NCBI GenBank assembly: GCA_002692055.1
Contig: NZJW01000015.1
Location: 91,089-141,728, forward strand
DNA: 50,640 nt
Direction of reading: 5' to 3'
DNA from: Candidatus Pelagibacter sp.
GTDB lineage: Bacteria; Pseudomonadota; Alphaproteobacteria; Pelagibacterales; Pelagibacteraceae
How positions within the stretch are numbered: the first letter of the stretch is position 1; every line of letters begins with the position of its first letter. This document shows positions 1-9,699 of the stretch, one piece after another. The notes beneath the pieces are model-generated. The model searched no databases. It was not told where the DNA came from and was given only the letters and a program-made list of their open reading frames with translations. A program made the position numbers and the translations under genes.

Positions 1-312
1 ATCGCCATACAACACTAAAAATTTATCATTTCTTTCAATTTTTACTTTATTTAAAAATGTGTGAACTGCATTCCCTGTGCCTAATTGTTGAGGTTGAATA
101 ATAAAGTTTTCTTTCGGAAATATTTTTTTAATAAAAGTCATATTTTTATTTATTATTATGAAAATTTTTTTTGGCTTAAGTAATTTGGACTCATCCAATA
201 CATGCGCTAACATCGTCTTGTTATTTAATTCGTTAAGAACTTTGGGTATGTCTGAATTCATTCTTGTACCTTTCCCAGCAGCAAGAATTATAATATTAAG
301 TGGATTTGCCAT
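1..312 (-). CDS. glmU: GlmU-type N-acetylglucosamine-1-phosphate uridyltransferase, N-terminal part (runs off window)
   Basis: Minus-strand translation from cat at 310-312 gives MANPLNIIILAAGKGTRMNSDIPKVLNEL...QQLGTGNAVHTF...VLYGD; the LAAGxGTRM pyrophosphorylase signature and QxxQLGTGxAV are typical of GlmU. Confidence 0.85.
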   Translation of the reverse strand, partial: MANPLNIIILAAGKGTRMNSDIPKVLNELNNKTMLAHVLDESKLLKPKKIFIIINKNMTFIKKIFPKENFIIQPQQLGTGNAVHTFLNKVKIERNDKFLVLYGD

Positions 313-376
313 AATTAGCTGATTAATATACTAATACATATCAGTATTAATTCACAAATTGTTACTTAATAAATTT

Positions 377-1066
377 ATGAAAAATAGTTTAGTATTTGAT
401 CTTGATGGAACCTTAGTTGATACAGCGCCTGATCTAATGTCTGCTCATAATTATGTAATGAAAAAGTATGGATATGAAGAAAAACCATTAGAAAGTATTC
501 GTCATTTAGCTGGTCGTGGTGCTGCTGCAATGCTGATTAAATCAATAGATGCAAAAGGTAATTTGGTTAAAAAAAATCCTATAGATTCAGATACCCACAA
601 ACAGATGACAAGCGATTTTATCTCTTTTTACAGAAAAAATATTTCAGGTCATTCAACAATTAGAAAAAATGTAATCTCATTATTAGATTGGTGTAAAGAA
701 AAGGATGTTGTGTGTGCTGTTTGCACTAATAAAAGAGAGGATTTGGCTGTAAAATTATTAAAAGAAATTAAACTCTATAAATATTTTGATTTTATTGCTG
801 GCGCTGATACTTTTTCATATAGAAAACCCGACCCAAGGCATCTTACTAATATTTTAGATATACTTGAGATAGATAAAAAAAATACTATCATGTTAGGAGA
901 TTCTGAAACAGATGCAAATACTGCAAAAGCTGCAAATATTCATTTTATATTGATAAATGATGGATATACTGAAAAAAACCTAGAAGATATTCATCATGAT
1001 CACTTAATAGAAGATTTTGAGATTGTAAAAAATATAGCCTCAAATTATTTAAAAATTAAAGAATAA
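377..1066 (+). CDS. gph: Phosphoglycolate phosphatase-like HAD hydrolase
   Basis: FDLDGTLVDTAPDL motif I and GDSETDANTAKAA motif; ATG at 377 preferred over the track's TTG at 359. Confidence 0.8.
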   Translation: MKNSLVFDLDGTLVDTAPDLMSAHNYVMKKYGYEEKPLESIRHLAGRGAAAMLIKSIDAKGNLVKKNPIDSDTHKQMTSDFISFYRKNISGHSTIRKNVISLLDWCKEKDVVCAVCTNKREDLAVKLLKEIKLYKYFDFIAGADTFSYRKPDPRHLTNILDILEIDKKNTIMLGDSETDANTAKAANIHFILINDGYTEKNLEDIHHDHLIEDFEIVKNIASNYLKIKE

Positions 1067-1096
1067 AAATTATAATTATTATAGTATAAGACAAAA

Positions 1097-2002
1097 ATGC
1101 ATTTTGTAAAAAAAGATCCTACGCAAAAAAAAGAGGAATTGGTAAAAAAATTAAAGAGTGGAAAATTATTGAGATTCCCAGGTGCATATAATGCTTTAGT
1201 AGCAAAATTAATTGAAAAAATTGGATATGACGGCGTTTATGTTTCAGGCGGTGTCATGGCTAATGACTTGGGCTTTCCAGATATTGGACTTACGACCTTA
1301 AATGATATTGCCAATCGCTCACATCAAATTGCTAGGGTCACAGACCTTCCTACTATTATAGATATTGATACTGGGTTTGGAGAAGCTATGAATGTATCAA
1401 GAACCATTCAAACAATTGAAACCTTGGGAATTTCAGGGTGTCATATAGAAGACCAAACCAATCCAAAAAGATGTGGTCATTTAGACAACAAGGAACTTGT
1501 ATCAACTCAAGAAATGGTAAAAAAAATTAAAGCTGCTGTAGATGCCAGAGTTGATAAAAATTTCTTAATTATAGCAAGATCGGATGCAAATGCTGTTGAG
1601 GGGTTAGAAAAAACTTTACAACGTTGCAAAGCATATATTGATGCAGGTGCAGATATGATTTTTCCTGAAGCTATGAAAGATGAGAAAGAATTTGAAAGAA
1701 TGAGAAAAGAGTTAAAATGCTATCTTTTAGCTAATATGACTGAATTCGGAAAATCTAAGCTTTTAACAAAACAGCAATTAGAAAATCTTGGATATAATAT
1801 AGTTATTTATCCCGTTACATCTCAAAGATTAGCAATGAAAAATGTAGAGGATGGTTTAAACCAAATTTTCAAAGATGGTCATCAAAATAATGTGATTGAT
1901 AATATGCAGACCAGAAAAAGGTTGTATGAAATAGTTGATTATGAGGAATATGGAGAGTTTGATAAATCAATTTTTAATTTTTCTCAAAAAGGTCATGAAT
2001 AA
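1097..2002 (+). CDS. prpB: Methylisocitrate lyase (isocitrate lyase/PEP mutase superfamily)
   Basis: LRFPGAYNALVAKLIEKIGYDGVYVSGGVMAND and HIEDQTNPKRCGHLD motifs; adjacent to prpC. Confidence 0.9.
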   Translation: MHFVKKDPTQKKEELVKKLKSGKLLRFPGAYNALVAKLIEKIGYDGVYVSGGVMANDLGFPDIGLTTLNDIANRSHQIARVTDLPTIIDIDTGFGEAMNVSRTIQTIETLGISGCHIEDQTNPKRCGHLDNKELVSTQEMVKKIKAAVDARVDKNFLIIARSDANAVEGLEKTLQRCKAYIDAGADMIFPEAMKDEKEFERMRKELKCYLLANMTEFGKSKLLTKQQLENLGYNIVIYPVTSQRLAMKNVEDGLNQIFKDGHQNNVIDNMQTRKRLYEIVDYEEYGEFDKSIFNFSQKGHE

Positions 2003-3114
2003 TGAGTTCCGAAATTAAGAAAGGTTTAGTTGGAGTTATCTCAGATGAAACTAAAGTCTCAGAAGTCATGCCTGATATCAACTCCTTAACTTACAGAGGT
2101 TACACAGTCCAAGATTTGTGTGCAAAATGCGACTTTGAAGAAGTTGCTTACCTATTATTACATGATGATCTTCCCAACAAAGATCAGCTTGAGGAATTTA
2201 AAAAAGAGGAGAGACTAAATAGACCTTTATCAGAAAGTTTAAAATCTATAATAAAAAATTATCCAAAAAATTCTCATCCTATGGATACAACCAGAACATC
2301 TGTTAGTCATATGGGTTTGGAAGATCCAGATACAGCTGATAATTCTAAAGACGCCAACATGAGTAAAGCAATGAGACTTCTTGCAAAAATTTCAACTGCA
2401 GTTGCAGCTGATTTCAGAGTAAGAAAAGGAGAGAAAATTATAGATCCAGATCCGAAATTAAATTTTTGTGAAAATTTTTTTAATATGTGTTTTGGTAAAG
2501 TGCCGAGTAAAGAAGTTATAAAAGCATTTGATGTTTCAATGACACTTTATGCTGAACATAGTTTTAACGCATCAACTTTCACATCGAGAGTTATTACAAG
2601 TAGTTTATCTGATATGCATGGGGCAGTTACAGGAGCCATTGCAAGCTTAAAAGGACCGCTACACGGCGGAGCAAATGAGGCTGTGGCTCATATGCTTAAT
2701 CAAGTTGGATCGCCGGATAAAGCTGAACAATTCATACTAAATAAGATAAAAAATAAAGAATTAATAATGGGGTTTGGACACCGTGTTTACAGAAATGGGG
2801 ACTCTAGAGTTCCTACAATGACAGAATATTATCACAAAACTGCTGAGTTTTATCAAAATAAAAAACTTCCTGAAATTTCAAAAATTTTGGAAGAAACAAT
2901 GTTGAGAGAAAAAAAAATTAAACCTAACCTAGATTTTCCAGCAGGCCCCACATATTATCTTATGGGTTTTGATATAGATTTTTTTACCCCAATTTTTATT
3001 GTATCTAGAATTACTGGTTGGGCAGCTCATGTTATGGAACAGTTTGATACTAACAAGCTTATTAGACCACTTTCAAAATATATAGGTGCTCCACATAGAA
3101 AAATTGAAAAATAG
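2002..3114 (+). CDS. prpC: 2-methylcitrate synthase/citrate synthase family
   Basis: GLVGVISDETKVSEVMPDINSLTYRGYTVQDL, GPLHGGANEAV, MGFGHRVY; next to prpB. Confidence 0.88.
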   Translation: MSSEIKKGLVGVISDETKVSEVMPDINSLTYRGYTVQDLCAKCDFEEVAYLLLHDDLPNKDQLEEFKKEERLNRPLSESLKSIIKNYPKNSHPMDTTRTSVSHMGLEDPDTADNSKDANMSKAMRLLAKISTAVAADFRVRKGEKIIDPDPKLNFCENFFNMCFGKVPSKEVIKAFDVSMTLYAEHSFNASTFTSRVITSSLSDMHGAVTGAIASLKGPLHGGANEAVAHMLNQVGSPDKAEQFILNKIKNKELIMGFGHRVYRNGDSRVPTMTEYYHKTAEFYQNKKLPEISKILEETMLREKKIKPNLDFPAGPTYYLMGFDIDFFTPIFIVSRITGWAAHVMEQFDTNKLIRPLSKYIGAPHRKIEK

Positions 3115-3382
3115 ACAATTATATCTTAATAAATATCTTTGGAAAAAAAGGTTACTATTAATTAAGAGTGATCAAGAGAATATATCCCAGATTAAACAAC
3201 AACTTGCTCAAGAAAAAAAAAATATAACTGATTGGAAAATAGAAGTTATTTTTTTTAATGATGAATATGTATACAACGTTATTCTGATTGGACTCGATGG
3301 TCTCATAAAGTTAGAAGAAGATAGTCTTAATCTAAATAAAATATTCAAATTAGTTTCAACAATGCCGATGGCAAATTTTTAG
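3086..3382 (+). CDS. DUF4174-like small protein
   Basis: YLWKKRLLLI...VILIGLDGLIKLEE...LFKLVSTMPM resembles the DUF4174 pattern (W-x-x-R-LLL...GxDGxxK...MPM). Start uncertain (GTG 3086 or TTG 3104), overlapping the prpC 3' end. Confidence 0.6.
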   Translation: MLHIEKLKNRQLYLNKYLWKKRLLLIKSDQENISQIKQQLAQEKKNITDWKIEVIFFNDEYVYNVILIGLDGLIKLEEDSLNLNKIFKLVSTMPMANF

Positions 3383-3401
3383 TATAATTTACTTTTATAA
3401 A

Positions 3402-4124
3402 TTATTTTTTATTTTGATTAAAAAAATTAACTGTTCTTGTGGCAGCATCTTTCCATATTTTTTTATTATAACCTACTCCACCTTTATATTTTCTTGACTC
3501 CCAAGCGTGGCCACCTTTGTCAAAATAATGGACTTCAACTTTAGAACATTTTTTTTCAGCTTTTCTAATTTCAGGTTTTACACGTTCAAATGGCTGAACT
3601 TTATCTTTTTTTGGATGCAAAACTAACAAAGGATTACAATCTTTTTTAATATATTTGGCTGGGTAACCATTTAAACCACCTGTAAAATTCCAAACTCCAT
3701 AATGACTTGATGCAGCATTTACTTTTTTAGATCCTGCAAGATAAGTTGCCCAATAACCACCGTTTGAAAAACCAACAGCAAACACATTTTTTGGATCATT
3801 TTTTGTATCTTTTTTTATGATCTCAATTAGCTCGGATAAGTCATTCTCTATAGGTTTTCTAAAAATTGTCCAAGTTTTTCGTCTAGTTTTTGATGTTATT
3901 CCATGACGCTGGAAAAAATCTGGAACATATATTGCAAAACCTGCATTTAGGTAATCATTACCAATATAGCTCATTAAATAATTTGATTTAAAACCCCCGC
4001 TACTATGTAAAAGAATTGTTACTGGAAAAGGTCCATCACCTGATGGATATTTTTTCTCATGGTAGATGGGTTCTGCAACAACTTTAATTGTTAATAGAAA
4101 GAATACAATTATTATTAATCTCAT
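3402..4124 (-). CDS. Secreted dienelactone hydrolase-like alpha/beta hydrolase
   Basis: N-terminal signal peptide, GFSNGG nucleophile elbow, GGHAWE near the C-terminus. Confidence 0.7.
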   Translation of the reverse strand: MRLIIIVFFLLTIKVVAEPIYHEKKYPSGDGPFPVTILLHSSGGFKSNYLMSYIGNDYLNAGFAIYVPDFFQRHGITSKTRRKTWTIFRKPIENDLSELIEIIKKDTKNDPKNVFAVGFSNGGYWATYLAGSKKVNAASSHYGVWNFTGGLNGYPAKYIKKDCNPLLVLHPKKDKVQPFERVKPEIRKAEKKCSKVEVHYFDKGGHAWESRKYKGGVGYNKKIWKDAATRTVNFFNQNKK

Positions 4125-4153
4125 GAGTGGAGAATATCAGACCTATTATTTTG

Positions 4154-5041
4154 TCAATTTTTTTTGTATAATGGGGAAATCTGTGAATAAATTACAGCAA
4201 GTATAATAAGGAATATACCAAATATCTTTATATTATTTAAAAATTGATCAAGAATAATCCACCCTGCAATAGCTGCGATAGCTCCTTCTAACGAAAAAAT
4301 AATCGCTACTGGCGCTGGACTTAAATTTTGTTGACCAAATATCTGAAGTAAAAAAGCAAAACCACTAGACAAAATACCAACGTATAAAATTTCTCTATAT
4401 TCTAATAAAATATTTGAAAATATTACTTCTTCAAAAATTGATGCTGGTATAAAAGTAAAAATAGATCCTATCAAACATTGTAGTGCTGCAATAGTAATTG
4501 GAAAATTAAAAAATCTTAACAATCTTGAGATAAAAACTATATGAAAAGACCAAAAAAGTGCATTAAATAAAGCGATACTATCTCCTAATCTTACAGTAAC
4601 ATTGTCTAGCTCAGTTAATAGCAATCCACCCAAAAAACATATTATAACCGATGGCCATACAGACCAATGAATATTTTTTGAAAAAAAAAAATATGAAACG
4701 AAAGGAACAAAAACAACATACAATACAGTAAATACTGCTGTATTAGCTACACCGGTGTAGAGTAATGCATATTGTTGAAGTGCATTACCATAAGCAACTA
4801 AAAAACCAATAAACAATAGGTAAGTTAATATTTTTTTAAAATCATAATTGTTTTGTATAATTTTTTTAAAGTCAATTAATATTAAAAATGGCAACAAAGT
4901 TAAAAAGCCTAAAAATAATCTTGCTGATGTAAATGTAAGTGGGCCAATATGATCCATTCCCATATCTTGGGCGACGAAAGCAGTTCCCCAAATAAACGCA
5001 GTCATCAATGCACAAGATAAAGAGAATAGTTTTTTGTTCAT
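4154..5041 (-). CDS. DMT superfamily (EamA) transporter
   Basis: Hydrophobic protein with repeated EamA-like segments (FIWGTAFVAQDMG; SLEGAIAAIAGWIILDQ). Confidence 0.8.
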   Translation of the reverse strand: MNKKLFSLSCALMTAFIWGTAFVAQDMGMDHIGPLTFTSARLFLGFLTLLPFLILIDFKKIIQNNYDFKKILTYLLFIGFLVAYGNALQQYALLYTGVANTAVFTVLYVVFVPFVSYFFFSKNIHWSVWPSVIICFLGGLLLTELDNVTVRLGDSIALFNALFWSFHIVFISRLLRFFNFPITIAALQCLIGSIFTFIPASIFEEVIFSNILLEYREILYVGILSSGFAFLLQIFGQQNLSPAPVAIIFSLEGAIAAIAGWIILDQFLNNIKIFGIFLIILAVIYSQISPLYKKN

Positions 5042-5045
5042 AAAA

Positions 5046-5073
5046 AAAGGGCGGTAGAGTATTACCGCCCTTT
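5046..5073 (-). terminator. Intrinsic terminator downstream of nrdB
   Basis: Perfect 11-bp inverted repeat AAAGGGCGGTA-gagtat-TACCGCCCTTT; on the minus strand it is followed by a T-tract (5042-5048 on + are A). Confidence 0.85.
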
Positions 5074-5090
5074 AATAATTTAAATACTAA

Positions 5091-6119
5091 TTACTTAGTA
5101 AAGTCAAATGCCTCAACCCAAGAACCTTTGGTAGAAGCTTTAGAATATTCTGTAGCTCTACCTTCAAAAAAGTTCATGTGCTCAACACCATTTAACATAG
5201 TATCAATCCACTCTAGAGGATTTTCTTTTACGTCGTAAATCTCTTCCATCTTAAGTTGAAGTAATCTTCTATTTGCAATCCAACGAATGTAATCTTTAAT
5301 TTGTTGTGCAGTTAATCCTTCTATTGGACCCATTTCAAAGGCCAAGTCAATAAAAGCATCTTCATGATCAACAATTGTTCTGCAAGCGTCTGTAATTTCT
5401 TTTTTCAAAGATGCATCTAGTAAACCAGGATTCTCAGCACAAAAAGTATTAAAGATTTTAATCATTGAATTACAATGTAAAGTCTCGTCTCTTACTGACC
5501 AAGTAACAACCTGCCCCATTCCTTTCATCTTATTAAATCTCGGAAAATTTAGCAGAATTGCAAAACTTGCAAATAATTGCAGCCCTTCTGTAAACGCAGA
5601 AAAAACTGCAACAGTTTTCGCGATCTCTCTTTTGTTATTAACATTAAAGTTTTGCATATAATCGTACTTATCTTTCATTTCTTTATACTTTAAAAATGCT
5701 GAATACTCTGACTCTGGCATTCCTATTGTATCAAGCAAATGAGAGTAGGCTGCGACGTGAATTGTTTCCATAGATGCAAAGGCTGTCATCATCATTAAAA
5801 CTTCTGTTGGTTTAAATACAGTTGTGTAATGTCTTAAATAACAATTATTTACTTCAACGTCTGCTTGAGTAAAAAATCTAAAAATTTGAGTCAAAAGATT
5901 TTTCTCATGAGCTGTTAAATTTTTTTGCCAATCTCTAACATCTTCTGCAAGAGGTATTTCCTCTGGCAGCCAATGAATTCTTTGTTGTGTTAACCAGGCA
6001 TCATAACACCACGGATACCTAAATGGTTTGTAAACTGCTTTTTCTTTTAATAATCCCTCGTTATCACAATACCCATCATAATAACCTGACTTCTCCTCAA
6101 TTTTTGGCGCTACTGACAT
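5091..6119 (-). CDS. nrdB: Class Ia ribonucleoside-diphosphate reductase beta subunit
   Basis: FFTQADVEV, METIHVAAYSHLL (E-xx-H-xxx-Y radical site), RDETLHCNSM. Start likely MSVAPK at 6119 (track start 6128). Confidence 0.92.
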   Translation of the reverse strand: MSVAPKIEEKSGYYDGYCDNEGLLKEKAVYKPFRYPWCYDAWLTQQRIHWLPEEIPLAEDVRDWQKNLTAHEKNLLTQIFRFFTQADVEVNNCYLRHYTTVFKPTEVLMMMTAFASMETIHVAAYSHLLDTIGMPESEYSAFLKYKEMKDKYDYMQNFNVNNKREIAKTVAVFSAFTEGLQLFASFAILLNFPRFNKMKGMGQVVTWSVRDETLHCNSMIKIFNTFCAENPGLLDASLKKEITDACRTIVDHEDAFIDLAFEMGPIEGLTAQQIKDYIRWIANRRLLQLKMEEIYDVKENPLEWIDTMLNGVEHMNFFEGRATEYSKASTKGSWVEAFDFTK

Positions 6120-8050
6120 GATAAACACTCCTCATAATCTGTTGTTTGTTGTTTTTCTTGGTTTTTTTGCTTTTTAGTTTTAGCAAAACTATCATTCACG
6201 ACTTCAGCACGTTGGATCGATTTTGATCTGCAGTAATAAAGGCTCTTTAAACCTTTTTTCCATGCTTGATAATGAATCTCGTGTAACTCCTTTTTATGAA
6301 TATCTGCAGGAATAAAAACATTTAAAGATTGTGCCTGAGAAATATATGAAGTTCTGTCTGCTGAATGATCTATTAACCACCTTTGGTCAATTTCAAATGC
6401 AGTTTTAAAAACATCTTTTTCATCTTGAGATAAAAAATCTAAATGATTAATTGAACCTTGGTTAGTCGTAATCGAGGACCAAACTTCATTGGTGTCTTCA
6501 TTATACTTTTGTAAAATTTTTCTAAGATATTTATTTCTAACATTAAAAGAACCCGAAAGAGTTTTGTGTGTGTAACTGTTAGCCGCGATAGGTTCTATAC
6601 CTGGTGATGCCCCTCCGCAAATAATTGAAATTGAAGCCGTTGGTGCTATAGCTGTTTTATTTGAAAATCTCTCGTTAATTCCATAATCAGCTGCGTCAGG
6701 GCACGGGCCTCTTTCATCTGCTAATTTTTTTGATGCTGTATTTACTTCCTTATCAATAAGCTGGAACATCTTTTTATTCCAAACTTTGGCCATCACAGAC
6801 TCGATTGGTATCATATTTTTTTGCATGTAAGAATGAAACCCCATAACACCAAGACCTACACTTCTTTCCCTCATTGCAGAATATTTGGCGTCATCGAAAG
6901 ATTCAGGTGCACGATTAATAAAATCTGTTAGAACATTATCTAAAAATCTCATAATATCTTCGATAAAACCTGGTTCATCTTTCCACTCATTATAATTTTC
7001 TAAATTTAAAGATGATAAACAACATACCGCTGTCCTATCTTTTCCATACTTATCAATCCCAGTTGGGAGAGTTATCTCACTACATAGATTAGAGGTTTTG
7101 ACTGTTAAACCTGCTAGTTTATGGTGCTGTGGGATCATTCTATTTACAGTATCAATAAAAACAATATATGGTTCACCGGTTTCAACTCTGGCCGTTAATA
7201 ATCTGATCCATAAGTTTCTTGCTTTTATTGTAGATTGGATAGTTCCATCATAAGGACTCTTAAGCGCCCAGTCGCCATCTGTTTCAACAGCTCTCATGAA
7301 GGCATCTGTAACCAAAACCCCATGATGCAAATTTAATGCTCTACGATTGGGATCACCGCCTGTAGGTCTTCTCATTTCAATAAATTCCTCTATTTCAGGG
7401 TGATCAATTGGAAGATAACAAGCTGCAGATCCACGTCTTAAAGAACCTTGGCTGATTGCAAGTGTTAGTGAATCCATAACTTTAATAAATGGAATGATTC
7501 CAGATGTTTTTCCAACACGACCAACCTTTTCTCCAATTGATCTTAAATTACCCCAATAACTTCCAATTCCTCCGCCTTTGGCGGCTAACCAAACATTCTC
7601 GCTCCAAAGATTTACAATGCCATCTAATGAGTCGCTGGCTTCATTTAAAAAACATGAGATCGGTAAACCTCTTGTTGTTCCTGCATTTGATAAAACTGGT
7701 GTTGCTGGCATAAACCAAAGTTTAGAGATATAATTATATAATCTTTGTGCGTGAAGATTATCGTCTGCATAAGTTGCGGCAACTCTAGCAAATAAATCTT
7801 GATAGGACTCATTTTCACTTAAATATCTGTCAGTTAATGTAGCTTTTCCAAAATCAGTTAAATTTGAATCTTTAGATCTATCAATTTTAATTGTAATTCC
7901 TTTTTCATTTTGAAACAATTCTGTATCGTTAGACAGGCTAAATAAATCTGGTCTTTTTAAATCAGCATTAATTTTGCTAGATTTTTCAACTATTTTTTCT
8001 TTGTTTTCTTCCAAAGCAGTTTTTATTGCGAGAGCGATATTTTCTTGCAT
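6110..8050 (-). CDS. nrdA: Class Ia ribonucleoside-diphosphate reductase alpha subunit
   Basis: PATPVLSNAGTTRGLPISCFLNE, SNLCSEITLPT, C-terminal CLSCQ redox tail; overlaps nrdB. Confidence 0.93.
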   Translation of the reverse strand: MQENIALAIKTALEENKEKIVEKSSKINADLKRPDLFSLSNDTELFQNEKGITIKIDRSKDSNLTDFGKATLTDRYLSENESYQDLFARVAATYADDNLHAQRLYNYISKLWFMPATPVLSNAGTTRGLPISCFLNEASDSLDGIVNLWSENVWLAAKGGGIGSYWGNLRSIGEKVGRVGKTSGIIPFIKVMDSLTLAISQGSLRRGSAACYLPIDHPEIEEFIEMRRPTGGDPNRRALNLHHGVLVTDAFMRAVETDGDWALKSPYDGTIQSTIKARNLWIRLLTARVETGEPYIVFIDTVNRMIPQHHKLAGLTVKTSNLCSEITLPTGIDKYGKDRTAVCCLSSLNLENYNEWKDEPGFIEDIMRFLDNVLTDFINRAPESFDDAKYSAMRERSVGLGVMGFHSYMQKNMIPIESVMAKVWNKKMFQLIDKEVNTASKKLADERGPCPDAADYGINERFSNKTAIAPTASISIICGGASPGIEPIAANSYTHKTLSGSFNVRNKYLRKILQKYNEDTNEVWSSITTNQGSINHLDFLSQDEKDVFKTAFEIDQRWLIDHSADRTSYISQAQSLNVFIPADIHKKELHEIHYQAWKKGLKSLYYCRSKSIQRAEVVNDSFAKTKKQKNQEKQQTTDYEECLSCQ

Positions 8051-8082
8051 TTTTAGCCTTTTTGTTATTTATTAAGTAAAAA

Positions 8083-8098
8083 CAACTACATGTTGTGT
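8083..8098. promoter_or_regulatory. Candidate NrdR box upstream of nrdA
   Basis: caaCTAcATgTTGTGT matches 12 of 16 positions of the NrdR-box consensus acaCwAtATaTwGtgt by eye; lies about 33-48 bp upstream of the nrdA start codon. Confidence 0.5.
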
Positions 8099-8234
8099 CT
8101 AATAAACTTAAGTATACTAATTGTACAACCTAAGCAAGAGAACATAGTATGAACTTTATAAAAAATCAACAAGAAAAATAAAGCCTGTTAATTATTAGCT
8201 TTAAAATGAATGGCTAATTCATTATTGATTTCTT

Positions 8235-9692
8235 ATGCCTGATTCTTCTGTCCACATTAATCACAATGGATTTAGAGAATATGATGCAAGATGGCTTTAT
8301 CCTAAAGATATAAATTTAGCTGGTATTAAAAATTTGGGACATGGATTAGGCACTCAAATTGTAACCGAAACAAAAAAACAAAACCCAAGAGTAATAGTTG
8401 GTTATGATTACAGGTCTTATAGTGAGGAAATAAAAGATTCTCTAGCTGACGGTTTAATCGCTGCTGGATGCTATGTTGAAGATCTAGGTTTATCATTATC
8501 ACCAATGGCATATTTTGCACAATTTGAATTGGATGCTGATGGTGTGGCCATGGTAACAGCAAGTCATAATGAGAATGGATGGACTGGTGTTAAAATGGGA
8601 ATTAAAAAAGGATTAACACATGCTCCAGACGAAATGGCGGAACTTAAAAAAATTGTATTAAATAAACAGTTTATAAATGGAAAAGGTAAGTTAAAAAAAA
8701 TAGAAAATTTTATCAGCAGATACAAAAAAAATCTTATTGAAAAAAATAAAATAAAGAAAAAAATTAAGGCTGTTGTTGCCTGTGGTAATGGTACAGCAGG
8801 TATTTTTGCTCCAGATATCTTAAAAGGTATTGGGTGTGAAGTTATCGAAATGGATTGTAACCTAGATTTTAATTTTCCTAAATACAATCCAAATCCTGAG
8901 GATTTAAAAATGCTTCACGCAATATCGAAAGTAGTGAAAGATAATAAGGCAGATATAGGTTTTGGATTCGATGGGGACGGCGATCGAGTTGGTGTTATAG
9001 ATAATAATGGACAAGAAATATTTTCTGACAAAATAGGATTGCTAATTTCAAGAAACTTGGCACCTCAATATCCTAATTCAAAATTTATAATTGATGTTAA
9101 ATCAACAGGATTATTTTCACAGGATCAAATATTAAAAGATAATAATTGTGAAACCATATTATGGAAAACGGGTCATTCACATATAAAAAGGAAAGTTCAT
9201 CAAGAAAAAGCATTAGCTGGTTTTGAAAAAAGTGGTCATTTCTTTTTTAACCAACCTTTGGGTCTAGGATATGATGATGGGATTAATTCTGCAATTCAAG
9301 TTTGTCATTTACTAAGTAATAAAAATAAAGAGATGAATGAAATCGTCAAAGAGCTTCCAACAACATATCAAACACCAACTATGGCTCCATATTGTAAAGA
9401 TGAAGAAAAATATAATGTTGTAGACGAGATGATTAATAAATTTAAAAATTTTAGAAATAGTAATACATTGGTTGATGGACAAGAAATAAAAGACATATTA
9501 ACAGTAAATGGAATTAGATTTACATTAAATGATGGATCGTGGGGATTGGTGCGCGCCTCTTCAAATAAACCATCTTTAGTAGTAGTGACAGAAAGCCCAA
9601 CCTCAGAGAAGAGAAAAAAAGCGATCTTCGATTTCATAGATCATCATCTTCAATCAACAGGCAAAATTGGTAAGTATGATCAAAAAATTTAA
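8235..9692 (+). CDS. Phosphomannomutase/phosphoglucomutase
   Basis: FREYDARW, TASHNENGWTGVK, GFGFDGDGDRVGVID; alpha-D-phosphohexomutase family. Confidence 0.88.
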   Translation: MPDSSVHINHNGFREYDARWLYPKDINLAGIKNLGHGLGTQIVTETKKQNPRVIVGYDYRSYSEEIKDSLADGLIAAGCYVEDLGLSLSPMAYFAQFELDADGVAMVTASHNENGWTGVKMGIKKGLTHAPDEMAELKKIVLNKQFINGKGKLKKIENFISRYKKNLIEKNKIKKKIKAVVACGNGTAGIFAPDILKGIGCEVIEMDCNLDFNFPKYNPNPEDLKMLHAISKVVKDNKADIGFGFDGDGDRVGVIDNNGQEIFSDKIGLLISRNLAPQYPNSKFIIDVKSTGLFSQDQILKDNNCETILWKTGHSHIKRKVHQEKALAGFEKSGHFFFNQPLGLGYDDGINSAIQVCHLLSNKNKEMNEIVKELPTTYQTPTMAPYCKDEEKYNVVDEMINKFKNFRNSNTLVDGQEIKDILTVNGIRFTLNDGSWGLVRASSNKPSLVVVTESPTSEKRKKAIFDFIDHHLQSTGKIGKYDQKI

Positions 9693-9699
9693 ATGAAAG

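Noticed and set aside
7504-7713. Short + strand ORF inside nrdA
   Set aside because: Antisense shadow of a strongly supported gene; no recognisable domain or RBS. Same reasoning applies to the other small ORFs overlapping known genes (e.g. 8326-8562, 8564-8887, 9368-9637, 10778-11023, 11441-11713, 12053-12315, 13222-13425, 14896-15102).
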